64,000 bases of DNA from Acidobacteriota bacterium (GCA_013289685.1 JABCZL010000006.1:1-64000); one strand, 5' to 3'. Counted from the first letter of the stretch, positions 38,789 to 49,500 are shown. The notes: generated from the sequence alone by a model not told the origin. Made by a program: numbers and translations.

Positions 38789-41700
38789 TTGTTCACCACC
38801 GCATCCAGATTCAGCGCCGCGCTGGAAACCAACATCCAGCACGCCAGTTCCGGCGCTGGAATGGTCTTATCAACTTTACTCTCGCCAACGTTCAAGAGCC
38901 GGGCGGCGGCTGCCGGGTCTTTGGAGTAGGTTTCCCGGAATTTTGTGAGTGCACTTTCGAGCACGAGTTTTTCTTTCGCACTCCAGTTGCGAGCGAGCAA
39001 TACCTGACCGAGATAGTTCAGCCGGTCATCCACGGTTAAGGATTCGTGAATCACGCGTTCCGCCAGTTTCCGCGATGCCTCCAGTCGCAACGGTTCGTTC
39101 ATCGCCACCAAGGCCTGTAGCGGAGTATCGGTGCGCTGCCGGCGAGTGCAAGCGGCATCGCGCGTGGGAGAGTCGAAGGTGTCCATGTCAGGCATAGTGG
39201 CCATGCGCTTCCAGAAGGTGTAGAGGCTCCTTCGGTAGAGGGCGTCACCATGGTCCTGCACATATTTCCGGGTGTTGCTGGCGTCGTGGCTTCCGTCCCA
39301 AAATCCGGGCGGTTGATAGGGTTTCACGCTTGGTCCACCCAATTTTTCGACCAGCAGACCGCTGGCTGCCAGTGCGCTATCCCGAACCATCTCGCTATCC
39401 ATGCGGAATCGAGGTCCTCGGGCAAGAAGACGATTCTTTGGATCCCTTTCCGCAAGCTGCGGAGTTACACGCGCCGACTGGCGGTAGGTAGCGGACATCA
39501 CCAGTTGCTTGTAAAACCGTTTCACGTTCCAGCCGCTGTCGCGGAAGTCTACCGCGAGCCAGTCCAGCAGCTCGGGATGACTTGGCCTCGCGCCCATCAC
39601 GCCAAAATCTTCCGTCGTTTCTACGATCCCGGTGCCGAATATTTCCTGCCACATGCGGTTGACGGTTACCCGTGTGGTCAGCGGATTGGTTGGGCTAACG
39701 GTCCACTCCGCCAGCCCAAGCCGGTCCGGCGGCGCACCCGCAGGCAGCGGCGGCAGAAAATGCGGCACGGCCGGACGAACCCGCTCGGTGCGCGCGTTGT
39801 ACACCCCGCGCGTTAGCATGTCTGCATAAGCCAGTCCGGGCCCTTCGTCGCTGACCAACGAGATATCGCCATCTTTGGAAAGCTGGTCGAGTTCGCTGTT
39901 GAGGACAGGGAGTTGCGCCGCCAGCGAGCGTGTGAGCTCATCGCGCTGTGCCAAGTAAAAGTCGCTCACAACTTTGAACTCATCGTCGGACCACGAGGCG
40001 ATCGGCTTCTGCACAATCTCCGACACATAGTCCTCATAGGGCACTCGCGCCGCCTCATCCGGCGTGAGCTCGCGGGCATAGAAGCGAAAGTCTTGAAACG
40101 CCGACTGCCGGAGCGGGTCCACGTCGGGAAATATTCGCCCGAAAGTTAGTGGCGCCGAAGTACGCACGGTGCCGTCCAGTTTGTCTTGAACGCTCGTCAG
40201 CTCTTGTGGCTGGCCGTCCACGTAAAGCTTCAAGCCAGCGGCCTTGGAAGTTCCGGAGTAGGTGGCAACGATATGGTTCCAACGCCCTTCGATCAGAACT
40301 TTCTCTTTTGTCTCTACCGTCGCTGCATTGCGGGGGCCCTCGTGCGTGAGTGTGAACGCCAGTTTGCGTTGGTTGATACGCAACTGCCAGCCACGCGAGC
40401 CTTCCTTCGCATCGGCACGCGCCAAAATTACGCCGCTCGGCTGCTTGGCGTCTTTGGAGTCGAGCGGCCGCAAGTCAGGACGCAGCCAGAGGGCCACAGA
40501 GAATGGCTGGTCCGCATCAACGGCGCCGGCATCGGGCAAATCCAGCCGGGTGGTTGTATCCATTCGCATGTAGGGCCACAGCCATGTGCCTTCCCCCCAG
40601 ATCACCGGGCTCTCAGTCGCGGCGACAGTCTTCCCTTTCGCTTCAGGCGCCGAGTTCACGAAGTCCACACCCTTCTGTTCGTTGAAACGAAGGCGCACCT
40701 CCAAACCTGCGGTGCTCACCGGCTGCGCCCGCAGCTTGGTGTCCTGCAGCCAGGCGGTCACAAGCTTGCGAGCCTGTGCGCGCCGCTGGCCCATCTGGTT
40801 TTCCACCTCTGAGCGCTTGGCCAGAATTTGTTCGTAGGCCGCGCGATTGTTTTCTTTTGGTACACGGATGAAGGGTGGCCAGTCTGCACGATCATCATTC
40901 GATGGATTTTCCGTCAGATTGTTGAAGAATGCGGTCAGCTGATAGAAATCTCTTCGCGTGATGGGATCAAACTTGTGATCGTGGCAAACTGCGCAACCGG
41001 TGGTGAGACCCAGAAACGCGGCGCCAAAAGCTTCCGCGCGTTCGCGCTTGTTGTTCACTCTCAGCTCTTCGATGAGCGCTCCACCCTCGCCGGAACTGAT
41101 CCCGGCGCGCAGAAACGCAGACGCGACAATCGTGTCGAGGTTCTTCGCGGGCATCATGTCTCCCGCGATCTGTTCTTTGACAAACTGGTTAAAAGGCTTG
41201 TTCTGGTTATAGGACTTGATCACGTAGTCGCGATAGGGCCAGATGCTGCGGAAATTATCCAGGTGGACCCCGTGAGTGTCGCCGTAGCGTGCTACATCCA
41301 GCCAGTAGTGAGCACGATGCTCACCGTACCGCGGACTCGCCAGCAACCGGTCCACTACTTTCTCATATGCGTCCACGGATCCGTCGCCCACAAATGCGGC
41401 CACCTCCTGCGGCGATGGAGGCATGCCGGTCAGGTCGTAGGTAACTCGTCGAATCAGTGTTGGCCGGTCGGCTTCTTCCGAAGGGGTTAACCCTTCCTTC
41501 TCCAGGCGGCTCAGGATAAAACTATCCACCTGGTTCCGCGCCCATTGACGATTTTTCGTTTCCGGAATTGTGGGACGCTTAGGCGCAATGAACGACCAGT
41601 GTGGTTCGTAAACCGCACCTTCCTTCACCCAGCGTCGCAACAATGCGACCTGCTCGGGCTTCAGGGTTCGGTGCGCCTCCGGAGGAGGCATTCGCTCTTT

Positions 41701-42039
41701 CGGATCGTTCGACTCAATACGGCGCACCAGCGGACTCTTATCGGGATTTCCGCGGATGATCGCCGGGCCATATTTTTCGTGTGAGACGAAGGCAAACTCC
41801 GCCCGGTCGAGTCGTAACCCCGCCTTGCGGGCGCCTGGATCGGGACCGTGGCATGCATAGCAATTTTCGGAGAGAATCGGCTGGATTGTCTGATTGAATG
41901 ACACCGAATTGGCTGTGGTCGAAGCGCGGCGAGTCGCCCACCAAGTGACGACGATGGCAAGAACTGCGGCTGCCCATAAGAACCGCACGAGTGCCTTGGG
42001 GTATTCTTTCTTCCGTACCTCTTTTTTCTCGGTGTTCAC
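38785..42039 (-). CDS. PSCyt1-DUF1549-LamG-DUF1553 protein
   Basis: A 1084-aa exported or membrane-anchored protein (one helix at about 18-36). Domain order is PSCyt1 with heme motif CYACH (60-64), DUF1549 from about 165 to 365 with the second site CAVCH (349-353, GCAVCHDHKFDPI), a LamG/concanavalin-like domain at about 480-650 (FSVALWLRPDL, GRWNHIVATYSG), and DUF1553 to the C-terminus (LTTRVTVNRMWQEIFGTGIV, RRSLYTFWKRMATMPDMDTF, TPLQALVAMNEP). This is the planctomycete-type partner of DUF1501 proteins; a role in polysaccharide or sulfated-glycan metabolism has been suggested but not proven. It is the first gene of the operon and divergent from the fucosidase gene. Confidence 0.93.
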   Translation of the reverse strand: MNTEKKEVRKKEYPKALVRFLWAAAVLAIVVTWWATRRASTTANSVSFNQTIQPILSENCYACHGPDPGARKAGLRLDRAEFAFVSHEKYGPAIIRGNPDKSPLVRRIESNDPKERMPPPEAHRTLKPEQVALLRRWVKEGAVYEPHWSFIAPKRPTIPETKNRQWARNQVDSFILSRLEKEGLTPSEEADRPTLIRRVTYDLTGMPPSPQEVAAFVGDGSVDAYEKVVDRLLASPRYGEHRAHYWLDVARYGDTHGVHLDNFRSIWPYRDYVIKSYNQNKPFNQFVKEQIAGDMMPAKNLDTIVASAFLRAGISSGEGGALIEELRVNNKRERAEAFGAAFLGLTTGCAVCHDHKFDPITRRDFYQLTAFFNNLTENPSNDDRADWPPFIRVPKENNRAAYEQILAKRSEVENQMGQRRAQARKLVTAWLQDTKLRAQPVSTAGLEVRLRFNEQKGVDFVNSAPEAKGKTVAATESPVIWGEGTWLWPYMRMDTTTRLDLPDAGAVDADQPFSVALWLRPDLRPLDSKDAKQPSGVILARADAKEGSRGWQLRINQRKLAFTLTHEGPRNAATVETKEKVLIEGRWNHIVATYSGTSKAAGLKLYVDGQPQELTSVQDKLDGTVRTSAPLTFGRIFPDVDPLRQSAFQDFRFYARELTPDEAARVPYEDYVSEIVQKPIASWSDDEFKVVSDFYLAQRDELTRSLAAQLPVLNSELDQLSKDGDISLVSDEGPGLAYADMLTRGVYNARTERVRPAVPHFLPPLPAGAPPDRLGLAEWTVSPTNPLTTRVTVNRMWQEIFGTGIVETTEDFGVMGARPSHPELLDWLAVDFRDSGWNVKRFYKQLVMSATYRQSARVTPQLAERDPKNRLLARGPRFRMDSEMVRDSALAASGLLVEKLGGPSVKPYQPPGFWDGSHDASNTRKYVQDHGDALYRRSLYTFWKRMATMPDMDTFDSPTRDAACTRRQRTDTPLQALVAMNEPLRLEASRKLAERVIHESLTVDDRLNYLGQVLLARNWSAKEKLVLESALTKFRETYSKDPAAAARLLNVGESKVDKTIPAPELACWMLVSSAALNLDAVVNK

Positions 42040-42202
42040 TGCGGGCTGTGTTTTCCGTTCCCAGACTGTCGATTATTTTCAGAGGTTCCCAGAGATAGTA
42101 TGCCCGTCGGCCACCCTAAAGGAAGATGAAAAGCCACGCCAGTGGCAACTGCGTTGGCAACGTGCAGAAACGGTGCCAGCGATTGAGTGTTACGATTTGC
42201 CC

Positions 42203-43564
42203 ATGCCCATCCTCAGGCGCGTGCAAATCGTCGTCCTGTTCCTCGTCATCATCCTCGTCCCAAGTCAGCTCGTCCGGAGCCAGGCGCAGACCTTCACCGA
42301 AACAAAACCTTCTCCCCAGCAGGTCGAGTGGCAGGATCTCGAAATGGGCGCGATCATTCACTTTGGCCCGAACACCTTTCTCGACCGCGAATGGGGCGAC
42401 GGCACCGCCGACCCGAAAGTATTTAACCCCACACAATTCGACCCCGAGCAGTGGATGCGGGCCCTTCAGTCCGCGGGCATCAAATACGTGGTCTTCGTCG
42501 CCAAGCATCACGACGGATTCTGCCTCTGGCCCACGGCCCAGACGGATTACAGCGTCAAAAGCAGTCCTTGGGAAAACGGCCACGGCGACGTGGTTCACCG
42601 AGTCGAACAAGCCGCCAGAAAATATGGCCTGAAATTCGGCGTGTACCTGTCTCCCTGGGACCGTCACGAATCCCGTTATAGCAACTCTGCCGAATACGAC
42701 AAGTACTACACTGCCGAACTCGACGAACTCGCCCAGGGCTATGGCGATCTGCAGGAGTTCTGGCTCGATGGCGCCGGCAGCGCCGGGCACGTCTACAACT
42801 TTTCACGAATCATTGAAGAGCTTCGCATGTTCCAGCCCAATACGCTGGTGTTTGCCGACGTTGCGCTGTTCGACTACGGCGACATCCGTTGGGTAGGCAA
42901 CGAAGATGGATTCATACCGTACGAGAACTGGAACGTGATCGACCGCCACGGATATCTTCGCTGGCGCCCGGTCGAGGCCGACACGCCGCTTCGCAAGAAT
43001 CACTGGTTCTGGCATCCCAACGATGAGTCCAGCCTAAAAAGCCTGCCGGATCTGCTCTTCACCTACGAGCAAACCGTCGGACGCGGCGGACAGCTCATGT
43101 TAGGCATTGCGCCGGACCGTCGCGGACTGCTGCCCGAAGCCGATGTGCAAAGGCTGAAGGAATTCGGTGCCGCCGTCCGCCAGCGATACAACAATAATCT
43201 CGTTGCCCATCACGTCAAGGCAACCCTGGAGGAGGAACTCGCGCTCGACGGCAATCCCGACACTTTCTGGTCAGCCCCCAGCGGCTCGCACCATGCCGTG
43301 CTCGAGGTGAATTTTGCCACCACCGTCACTTTCGATCGTGCGCTCACCATGGAATGGCTGAACGCCGGCCAGCACGTCCAGGAATATGCAGTAGAGATCT
43401 ACAGACACGGTCGGTGGATCCAGGTATTCCAGGGAAATGCGATCGGTCATAAGCGAATCGACCACTTTGCGCCCGCGTCCGCTTCACGCGTGCGCCTCAA
43501 TATCCTTTCTTCGTCCGCGGAAGCGTACATCCGCGAATTCCAGTTGTTCAATTCGAAAGAATAA
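42203..43564 (+). CDS. GH29 alpha-L-fucosidase, exported
   Basis: A 453-aa protein starting at ATG 42203, which gives a clean signal peptide (MPILRRVQIVVLFLVIILVP then VRSQAQ). The longer frame to 41894 runs through the divergent neighbour's upstream region. The GH29 barrel shows MGAIIHFGPNTF, KYVVFVAKHHDGFCLWP, GVYLSPWDRHE and the nucleophile Asp189 in EFWLDGAG. A discoidin-like C-terminal beta domain (about 350-450) follows. It releases alpha-linked L-fucose, plausibly from plant N-glycans or xyloglucan, by retention. It converges on the DeoR gene with a 10-nt gap, and the PNGase A gene lies just beyond. Confidence 0.94.
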   Translation: MPILRRVQIVVLFLVIILVPSQLVRSQAQTFTETKPSPQQVEWQDLEMGAIIHFGPNTFLDREWGDGTADPKVFNPTQFDPEQWMRALQSAGIKYVVFVAKHHDGFCLWPTAQTDYSVKSSPWENGHGDVVHRVEQAARKYGLKFGVYLSPWDRHESRYSNSAEYDKYYTAELDELAQGYGDLQEFWLDGAGSAGHVYNFSRIIEELRMFQPNTLVFADVALFDYGDIRWVGNEDGFIPYENWNVIDRHGYLRWRPVEADTPLRKNHWFWHPNDESSLKSLPDLLFTYEQTVGRGGQLMLGIAPDRRGLLPEADVQRLKEFGAAVRQRYNNNLVAHHVKATLEEELALDGNPDTFWSAPSGSHHAVLEVNFATTVTFDRALTMEWLNAGQHVQEYAVEIYRHGRWIQVFQGNAIGHKRIDHFAPASASRVRLNILSSSAEAYIREFQLFNSKE

Positions 43565-43574
43565 CCGTCCTAAA

Positions 43575-44354
43575 CTACACCCGCTGCACTTCGATCCCCC
43601 GCTCCAGGAACGGCGTAATCGCCTTGTCGGAAGCTCGTTTGTCGGTAATCAGCATGTCGATGTCTGAGATCGGACAAATCAGCGCCGGCGTCACCATTCC
43701 GATCTTGCTTGAATCCGCTACCACGACTGTCTGCTTGGCCTGCTGAATCATCGCGCGAAAGGTCAATCCTTCCTCCGGCTCGATCACCGTGATGCCGCGC
43801 GCCAGGTCGATTCCACACACACTCACAAACACTCGATCCATATAAATGTCATTCAGCGAAGTGATCGCGGCATGTCCCACCAGCGAGAACGAACCCGCCC
43901 ACTGTACGAATCCTCCGGTAACGAAGGTTTTCAATCCTGGACAATTGCTCAACTCCATCGCGATATTGATCCCGTTCGTGATCACGCGAATGTTGTGCCG
44001 GTTCCTCAGATTTCGCGCGACGTGGGTCGTCGTGGTGCCGGCCGTGAAGCCCACAGTCTCGTTTTCGTGAATCAGTTCAGACGCTGCCAGGCCGATCTTG
44101 CGCTTTTCCGCCGTGCTTTGCTGCTCGCGGTTTTGAAACAGGGAATCGTAGCGAAAGGGTTCATAGAGCAGCGGCTCGACCAGCGTCACGCCGCCGTGCG
44201 TTCGCCGCACCAGACCTCTCGATTCCAGTTGGGCCAGATCGCGCCGCACGCTCGCCGCCGACGCACCGAGGTCCGCGATCAACTCGTCCAGCGAGAGACT
44301 TCCCTTCCGCCGCAACTCTTTCAGGATTTGGTCTTCTCGTGGTCGTGTCTTCAT
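43575..44354 (-). CDS. DeoR/GlpR family transcriptional regulator
   Basis: A 259-aa regulator starting at ATG 44354 (MKTRPREDQILKEL). A DeoR helix-turn-helix lies at about 5-55 (GSLSLDELIADLGASAASVR, RDL), followed by the sugar-phosphate sensor domain with AGTTTTHVARNLRNRHNIRV and ITNGINIAMEL. DeoR-type repressors respond to phosphorylated sugars. It is divergent from the PNGase A gene across 235 nt and convergent with the fucosidase, so those two are its likely targets; fuculose-1-phosphate would be a plausible effector. That assignment is inference. Confidence 0.92.
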   Translation of the reverse strand: MKTRPREDQILKELRRKGSLSLDELIADLGASAASVRRDLAQLESRGLVRRTHGGVTLVEPLLYEPFRYDSLFQNREQQSTAEKRKIGLAASELIHENETVGFTAGTTTTHVARNLRNRHNIRVITNGINIAMELSNCPGLKTFVTGGFVQWAGSFSLVGHAAITSLNDIYMDRVFVSVCGIDLARGITVIEPEEGLTFRAMIQQAKQTVVVADSSKIGMVTPALICPISDIDMLITDKRASDKAITPFLERGIEVQRV

Positions 44355-44496
44355 CGGACGTCCCAACTTAGAGCTTAACTGAAGCCGAAAACCCTAACCG
44401 AGCTCAGACTATAGAACGAGCGAGAGCGTCAGTGTGCATAATTCTGCATACAGAGCATGTAATTGAGCGAATTTACGCAATGCGATCAATCTTGCC

Positions 44497-44525
44497 TTGA
44501 CAATCGGCGGGATTGAGTGCGATAA
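44497..44525 (+). promoter_or_regulatory. possible promoter of the PNGase A gene
   Basis: TTGACA (44497-44502) with CGATAA (44520-44525) 17 nt further gives a good -35 and weak -10. AAGGAG (44580-44585) precedes the ATG by 4 nt. Upstream, TGCATA occurs twice (about 44435-44455) in a partly symmetric stretch that could be the DeoR site. Confidence 0.4.
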
Positions 44526-44589
44526 GGGATTCCCCCGGGACTGGGAGGCCCCTCCCGCCGGAAATGCCCACCTCCAGCTAAGGAGTCTT

Positions 44590-46356
44590 ATGCATCTCCT
44601 CCATCGCTGTTTTCGTCGGTTACTCGTCGCTTCCCTTCTCATCCCATTTCTCATTTCCGCAGCCGCCTTCGCGCAGAGCACGAACCGCCAGATCGGCACT
44701 CAATTCGAGGTGACCGCCGACCCGCCCGTCTCGCGGCCGCATGGGAAGCCCTGCGTGGTGTCTCTGTTTGCCAACTATACATTCGCTCATTTTTCCGACA
44801 CCACTCAGACCTTCCAGTTCACGCCTCCCGCCAATTGCTCCGGCCCGTGGAAGAAAGTCGTATTCGAAGCCGACTTCAGCGAAAACGGAGGCACCCAGTT
44901 CGACCGCACGGCGAGCATGTTTCTCGCCAACGCCAACATTTATTTCGGCACCACTCCCGAACCCCTTTCGAGTGCCACCAACACCTGGCACATCGAGCGC
45001 GACGTCACCGACTACGCCGCTCTGTTTTCTATTCCGCAACAGGGCACGATCGTTCTCGGCAACTGCACCACCGATTGCCCTCCACCCTACAATACTTTTC
45101 TGAACGGTGTTTTCACCGTCAACGCGGATCTCGAGTTTTATCCCGACGACGGTCATGGCTCCGGCGATCGTGGCTCCGACGATCGTAGTTCCGACGATCA
45201 CGGCCGCGGGGACGACCACCACCATCGGCCTGCCGACGCGGTGCTTCCCCTAGTCCAGTCGAACGGCAGCGGCGGAATCAACTTGCCCGCATTTCTGTTC
45301 CATCCCACCGATCAGTTCTCCACCACGTTCATGCTTCCGACGAACATTGAGCGCCTCTACCTCGATGTCGTCTCCCAGAGCCAGTCGACCGACGAGCAAT
45401 GGTACGCTTGTTTCCCCAATGACCTGGCCAGCATCAACGAGGTCTATGGATGCGGAAACACCGACTTCCGCGAGACCGAAATCACCATTGACGGCAACCC
45501 CGCCGGAATCGCCCCCGTTTCTCCCTGGGTCTTCACCGGATTTCTCCCCGACCAATGGATCCCGATGCCCGGCGCTCAGACGCTCGACTTCGTTCCCTAT
45601 CGCGTGAACCTCACGCCCTTCGCCGGTATGCTCAATGACGGAAACCCGCACACCGTCTCCCTCAGCATCTTCAACGACGACGGCTATTTCGCCGAGAGTG
45701 CATCTCTTTTGCTCTATCTCGATCACGGATCAACCACGGTCACCGGAGCCCTCACTAAAAACACGTTGACCGTCCCGGCCCCGGTCGTCACCGAGAATCT
45801 GCAAGGCACCTCGACTGTGACCGGCACGATTGGTGTCACCTCCAATCGTCGCTTCACGATTGCCGGCTACGTCAACACTTCGCACGGCAAAGTTTCGACT
45901 TCCCTTTCTGAGCACCAGAACTTCTCGAGCACTCAGACCATCGATTTCGATACCGTCAACTTCACCGTGCTCGACCAGCAGACTGCAGTGCAGAACGACG
46001 TCTCGACGAAGACGACGGTATCCAGAGGGGGAGACACCGCGTTGACGGTCGACCACTTTAGCTTCCCCATCACCGTCAACCTTATCCTTCCCGTCAGCAG
46101 CTCTCCCTTCGGCCTTACGGTTGACACCACGCAGAGATACCACACCGACAGCAAGGTCTCTTTCGGCGATGAGCTTGCTACCTTCAACTCGGTGACCAAC
46201 TCGGTGCACTCCACCGACGTCAGCCCGGCCGCCAGTTCGCAGAGCTACACTGCGTTCGATTCTGACGGCACCTTCTACAACTGCCAGATCGCATCGAACA
46301 ACAACACGCTAACCAAAGTCAGTCGCAGCTGTTCCGAGAACCACGACCACCATTAG
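44590..46356 (+). CDS. PNGase A family protein (peptide N-glycanase-like), exported
   Basis: A 588-aa protein with a signal peptide (MHLLHRCFRRLLVASLLIPF then AAAFAQ). The N-terminal domain matches the peptide-N4-(N-acetyl-beta-glucosaminyl)asparagine amidase A family in order: PCVVSLFANYTF, the Pro-Pro-x-C-x-x-PW block (PPANCSGPWKKVVFEADFS), GGTQFDRTASMFLANANIYF, TTPEPLS, WHIERDVTDYAALF and GVFTVNADLEFYPDD. A GSGDRGSDDRSSDDHG linker encoded by a 15-bp repeat and a His patch follow, then a beta-rich second half (about 220-585) with LPTNIERLYLDVVSQSQSTD. PNGase A cuts intact N-glycans from peptides, including core alpha-1,3-fucosylated plant glycans. The nearby fucosidase supports a glycoprotein-degrading role. 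Activity is inferred. Confidence 0.82.
   Translation: MHLLHRCFRRLLVASLLIPFLISAAAFAQSTNRQIGTQFEVTADPPVSRPHGKPCVVSLFANYTFAHFSDTTQTFQFTPPANCSGPWKKVVFEADFSENGGTQFDRTASMFLANANIYFGTTPEPLSSATNTWHIERDVTDYAALFSIPQQGTIVLGNCTTDCPPPYNTFLNGVFTVNADLEFYPDDGHGSGDRGSDDRSSDDHGRGDDHHHRPADAVLPLVQSNGSGGINLPAFLFHPTDQFSTTFMLPTNIERLYLDVVSQSQSTDEQWYACFPNDLASINEVYGCGNTDFRETEITIDGNPAGIAPVSPWVFTGFLPDQWIPMPGAQTLDFVPYRVNLTPFAGMLNDGNPHTVSLSIFNDDGYFAESASLLLYLDHGSTTVTGALTKNTLTVPAPVVTENLQGTSTVTGTIGVTSNRRFTIAGYVNTSHGKVSTSLSEHQNFSSTQTIDFDTVNFTVLDQQTAVQNDVSTKTTVSRGGDTALTVDHFSFPITVNLILPVSSSPFGLTVDTTQRYHTDSKVSFGDELATFNSVTNSVHSTDVSPAASSQSYTAFDSDGTFYNCQIASNNNTLTKVSRSCSENHDHH
45157..45201. repeat. three 15-bp repeats in the PNGase A linker
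   Basis: GGCTCCGGCGATCGT, GGCTCCGACGATCGT and AGTTCCGACGATCAC encode an Asp/Ser/Gly-rich linker. Such acidic repeats can bind calcium or act as a flexible hinge between the catalytic domain and the second half. Confidence 0.85.
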
Positions 46357-46379
46357 CCAAAACGCCGCTCTACACACAC

Positions 46380-46410
46380 GGCCCGGTCCTCAGACCGGGC
46401 CTGTTCTTTT
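46380..46410 (+). terminator. rho-independent terminator after the PNGase A gene
   Basis: Perfect 9-bp stem GGCCCGGTC/GACCGGGCC with loop CTCA (46380-46401), followed by TGTTCTTTT. It separates the PNGase A transcript from the receptor gene downstream. Confidence 0.88.
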
Positions 46411-46487
46411 CCGAGACCCCGCCTCCCGTGGCTAATGGAGCTTGCCTATTTCGCCTAACAAAGGCCAGTAGTGATCGCTTTAAGCCA

Positions 46488-46550
46488 AAACGATCATTTT
46501 TTTGCTTGACAGTCGCCAACCGCCCAGATTAGCGTCCGTTGTTACGGACA
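46488..46550 (+). promoter_or_regulatory. promoter region of the second receptor: quasi-palindrome, -35 and leader hairpin
   Basis: AAAACGATCATTTT (46488-46501) is a 14-bp quasi-palindrome with two asymmetric positions and a LacI-like look. TTGACA at 46507-46512 follows, with only a weak -10 near 46530. A perfect 6-bp hairpin GTCCGT/ACGGAC with a 4-nt loop occupies 46535-46550, ahead of the AGAGGA ribosome site. The binding protein is unknown. Confidence 0.45.
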
Positions 46551-46574
46551 ATCGTGAGGACGCAAGAGGACATT

Positions 46575-49500
46575 ATGAGAACAAACTGGTTTCGATGCCT
46601 TGTCGGATGTTGCCTGGTGGCCCTGCTCTGCCTGCCATCTGCGCTCGGACAAACCGTCACCGGCTCCATCACGGGCCTGGTCACCGACCCCAGCGGCGCC
46701 GTAGTGGTAGGGGCAACCGTCATCGCGGAGAACACCGCGACGGCCGTGAAAACTTCGGCTACGACCAACGCAGCCGGCGTTTATACGATCCGGTTCCTTC
46801 CGATCGGCACTTACACGATGAAGATTGATGCGAAAGGCTTCGCCACTGAAAAAGTCGAGCCCTTCCCCCTCGAAATCGATCAAACCGCAAAATTCGACGT
46901 CAAGTTAAGGATCGCCGGCTCTACCACCGTGGAGGTCAAGGAGACGTTTCATCCCATCCTTAACACCACCGATTCCACCTTGGGGAACACGCTTTCGACC
47001 AACGAAATTGCGAATATTCCGCTGAACGGGCGGAACTTCTCCTCGCTCACCCTGTTCCAGCCCGGCGCCATCGATACCGATCCCACCGGGATGAGCGGAA
47101 ACAACGCCATCGAGCGCAATACATACAACAGTGGCATCGCGGCTATCAACGGCAACCGCGAGCAGGCGAACAACTATACGATCGAAGGCGCCGATAACAA
47201 CGAGCCGCAGAACAATCTGATCGGCTATAACCCCGCTCCCGACGCCATCGCCGAAGTTCGTGTCGTCTCAGGGAATGCGAACGCGACCTACGGAAATGCC
47301 AATGGTGGAGCGATCGTAACCGTTCTGAAGTCCGGCACCAACCGGTTTCACGGCTCTTTATACGACCTGCTGCAAAACGAGAAGCTCGACGCCAATTCAT
47401 GGGCAAACGGCCTGAACACTCCCGTCACCCCGAAGAACTCTTACACGCAGAACATCTTCGGCGCGACTTTTGGAGGACCGATCGTCAAGAACAAGCTTTT
47501 CTTCTTTGGCGACTACGAGGGGATCCGCCATCATACGGGCGGGTCGAGTTCGGCCAGCGTACTTACCCCAGCCATGCGCACCGGAGACTTTTCTGCCCTG
47601 CTGACCGACGCTGCTTCACCGATTCAGCTTTACGACACGCAAAACAACTTCACCCCATACGCCAATGACCAGGGCGTGCCCATCGTGAATCCGGTTGCGA
47701 CCTACCTCTTTGCACATCCAGAACTCTACCCGTTGCCCAACCGGCCTCCGGTGTCCCTTAAGAACGGAGGGGACGGATTGATTCAAGCAAATTTTGTGGG
47801 CCCACAGTCTGGCTACGTTTCGAACAACCAGGAGGATTTTAAAGTCGACTGGACTCCGGGCGACAAGAACAAGATTGCGGGTTTCTATTCGCAGGGCAAG
47901 GGCAGCGACTACACCACGGCCATCATTCCAGTCGATTTTCCCAACTTCAACACCTACCCCACAAAGATTGCGGGGGCCAGTTTTGTTCACACTTTCTCGC
48001 CGACGATCGTCAATGAAACGCGCTTTGGCTTCACCCGGGTGCGCTGGAACAACGGAGTCCCCAGCGATCCGACGGGACAGTTTGGCTACACTGGCGACGC
48101 AAAAGTCGGGATCCCTTTTGGCACTCAGAAGTATGTGGGCTTCACGGGACAGAGCATCAACAATGGCGTAAGTTATCTGGGTACAAATGCTAATCCTCAG
48201 GTCTTCACCGACAATACCTTCAACTACTACGACAATCTGACCTGGCAACGGGGCAAGCATTTCTTCTCGATTGGCGGACAGGCCACGCGATATCAGCAGA
48301 ACTACCTGAACGCGGGAAACGTCGGATTTCTTGGGCAACTCAGTTATAACGGTCAATTTACAGGCCCCGCCGGTGGATCAGGCTGGGGCGCGGCAGACTT
48401 CGTTCTTGGCCGGATTTCCAATGTTCAGCTCGCGTCCCCCCTTGGGTTCGTCGGAAATCGCCAGTGGCGCTCGGCAGTTTATTTTCAGGACGATTACAAG
48501 ATGACTTCCAGGCTGACGTTGAATCTTGGGATTCGGTACGAATACGACCAGCCCTGGTATGAGCAAAACAATAAGACTGCCAACGTGCTTCCAGGCGGTA
48601 TCGTGGAGTACGCAGGACATGTTCCTACTGGTGCGGCGACGGGGTCAGTTGTATGCGCTAGTCACGCTTGCTACGACGCCAATTACAAGCAAATCATGCC
48701 CCGCGTGGGTTTCGCATTCCAAGCCATGCCTAAACTCGTCGTTCGGGGCGGTTACGGCGCAACCAGCTTCTTTGAGGGTTTTTCCTTCAATCAGCGATTG
48801 ACGTCCAGTCCACCGTTCTCGCTGGCCATCAACAGCAACGCCACTACTCCGTCGGGAAGTTCGGGAGGGTCGCCATTCACCGTGGATAATGCTTTCAGCC
48901 AGCCTCTGGGGATCAACAACTCGTTGTACTCGGTATGGCCGCAAGATGTGCAGCCCGCGTACATCCATCAGTTCACGCTAGTCACGGAATACGCGATCAC
49001 GAATGAGTTGTCTTTCAGCGCGGGATATCACGGCCAAGTCGGGCATCACCTGGCGGACTATCGAAACGGCAATCAACTGACTGCTGCGCAGGCGCAAGAC
49101 CTCTCTACCGTTGGAGGATGCGGCGCTGCCACCATACCCGCCGTTGACCAAACGCCCTACTTCTCTCTCGTGGGAGAATGCGGCAGCATTCTCACCACTG
49201 AGTCTCAGGCCAGAATGAGTTACAACGCGGCCCAGTTTACTCTGCGTCAGCGCGTGCACCACGGCCTGGAATACACCCTGAACTACACCTACGGAAAATC
49301 CTTGACTGACTCTTCGGGGAACTATGCAGTGTCGAATACTAGTTTCAACGGGCTTTCGGTGCAGAACGGTTTCGATCTCAACGCCGACTACGGGCCCTCC
49401 GCTATGGACGTTCGGCACAGCCTCAACTTCGTAGGGGTCTATGACCTACCCTTCGGCCACGGCAGGGCCTACGGTGGCAATGCGAAGGGGGCTCTTGATG

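Noticed and set aside
41894..42202. N-terminal extension of the fucosidase
   Set aside because: It is antisense to the start of the PSCyt gene, and ATG 42203 gives a clean signal peptide.
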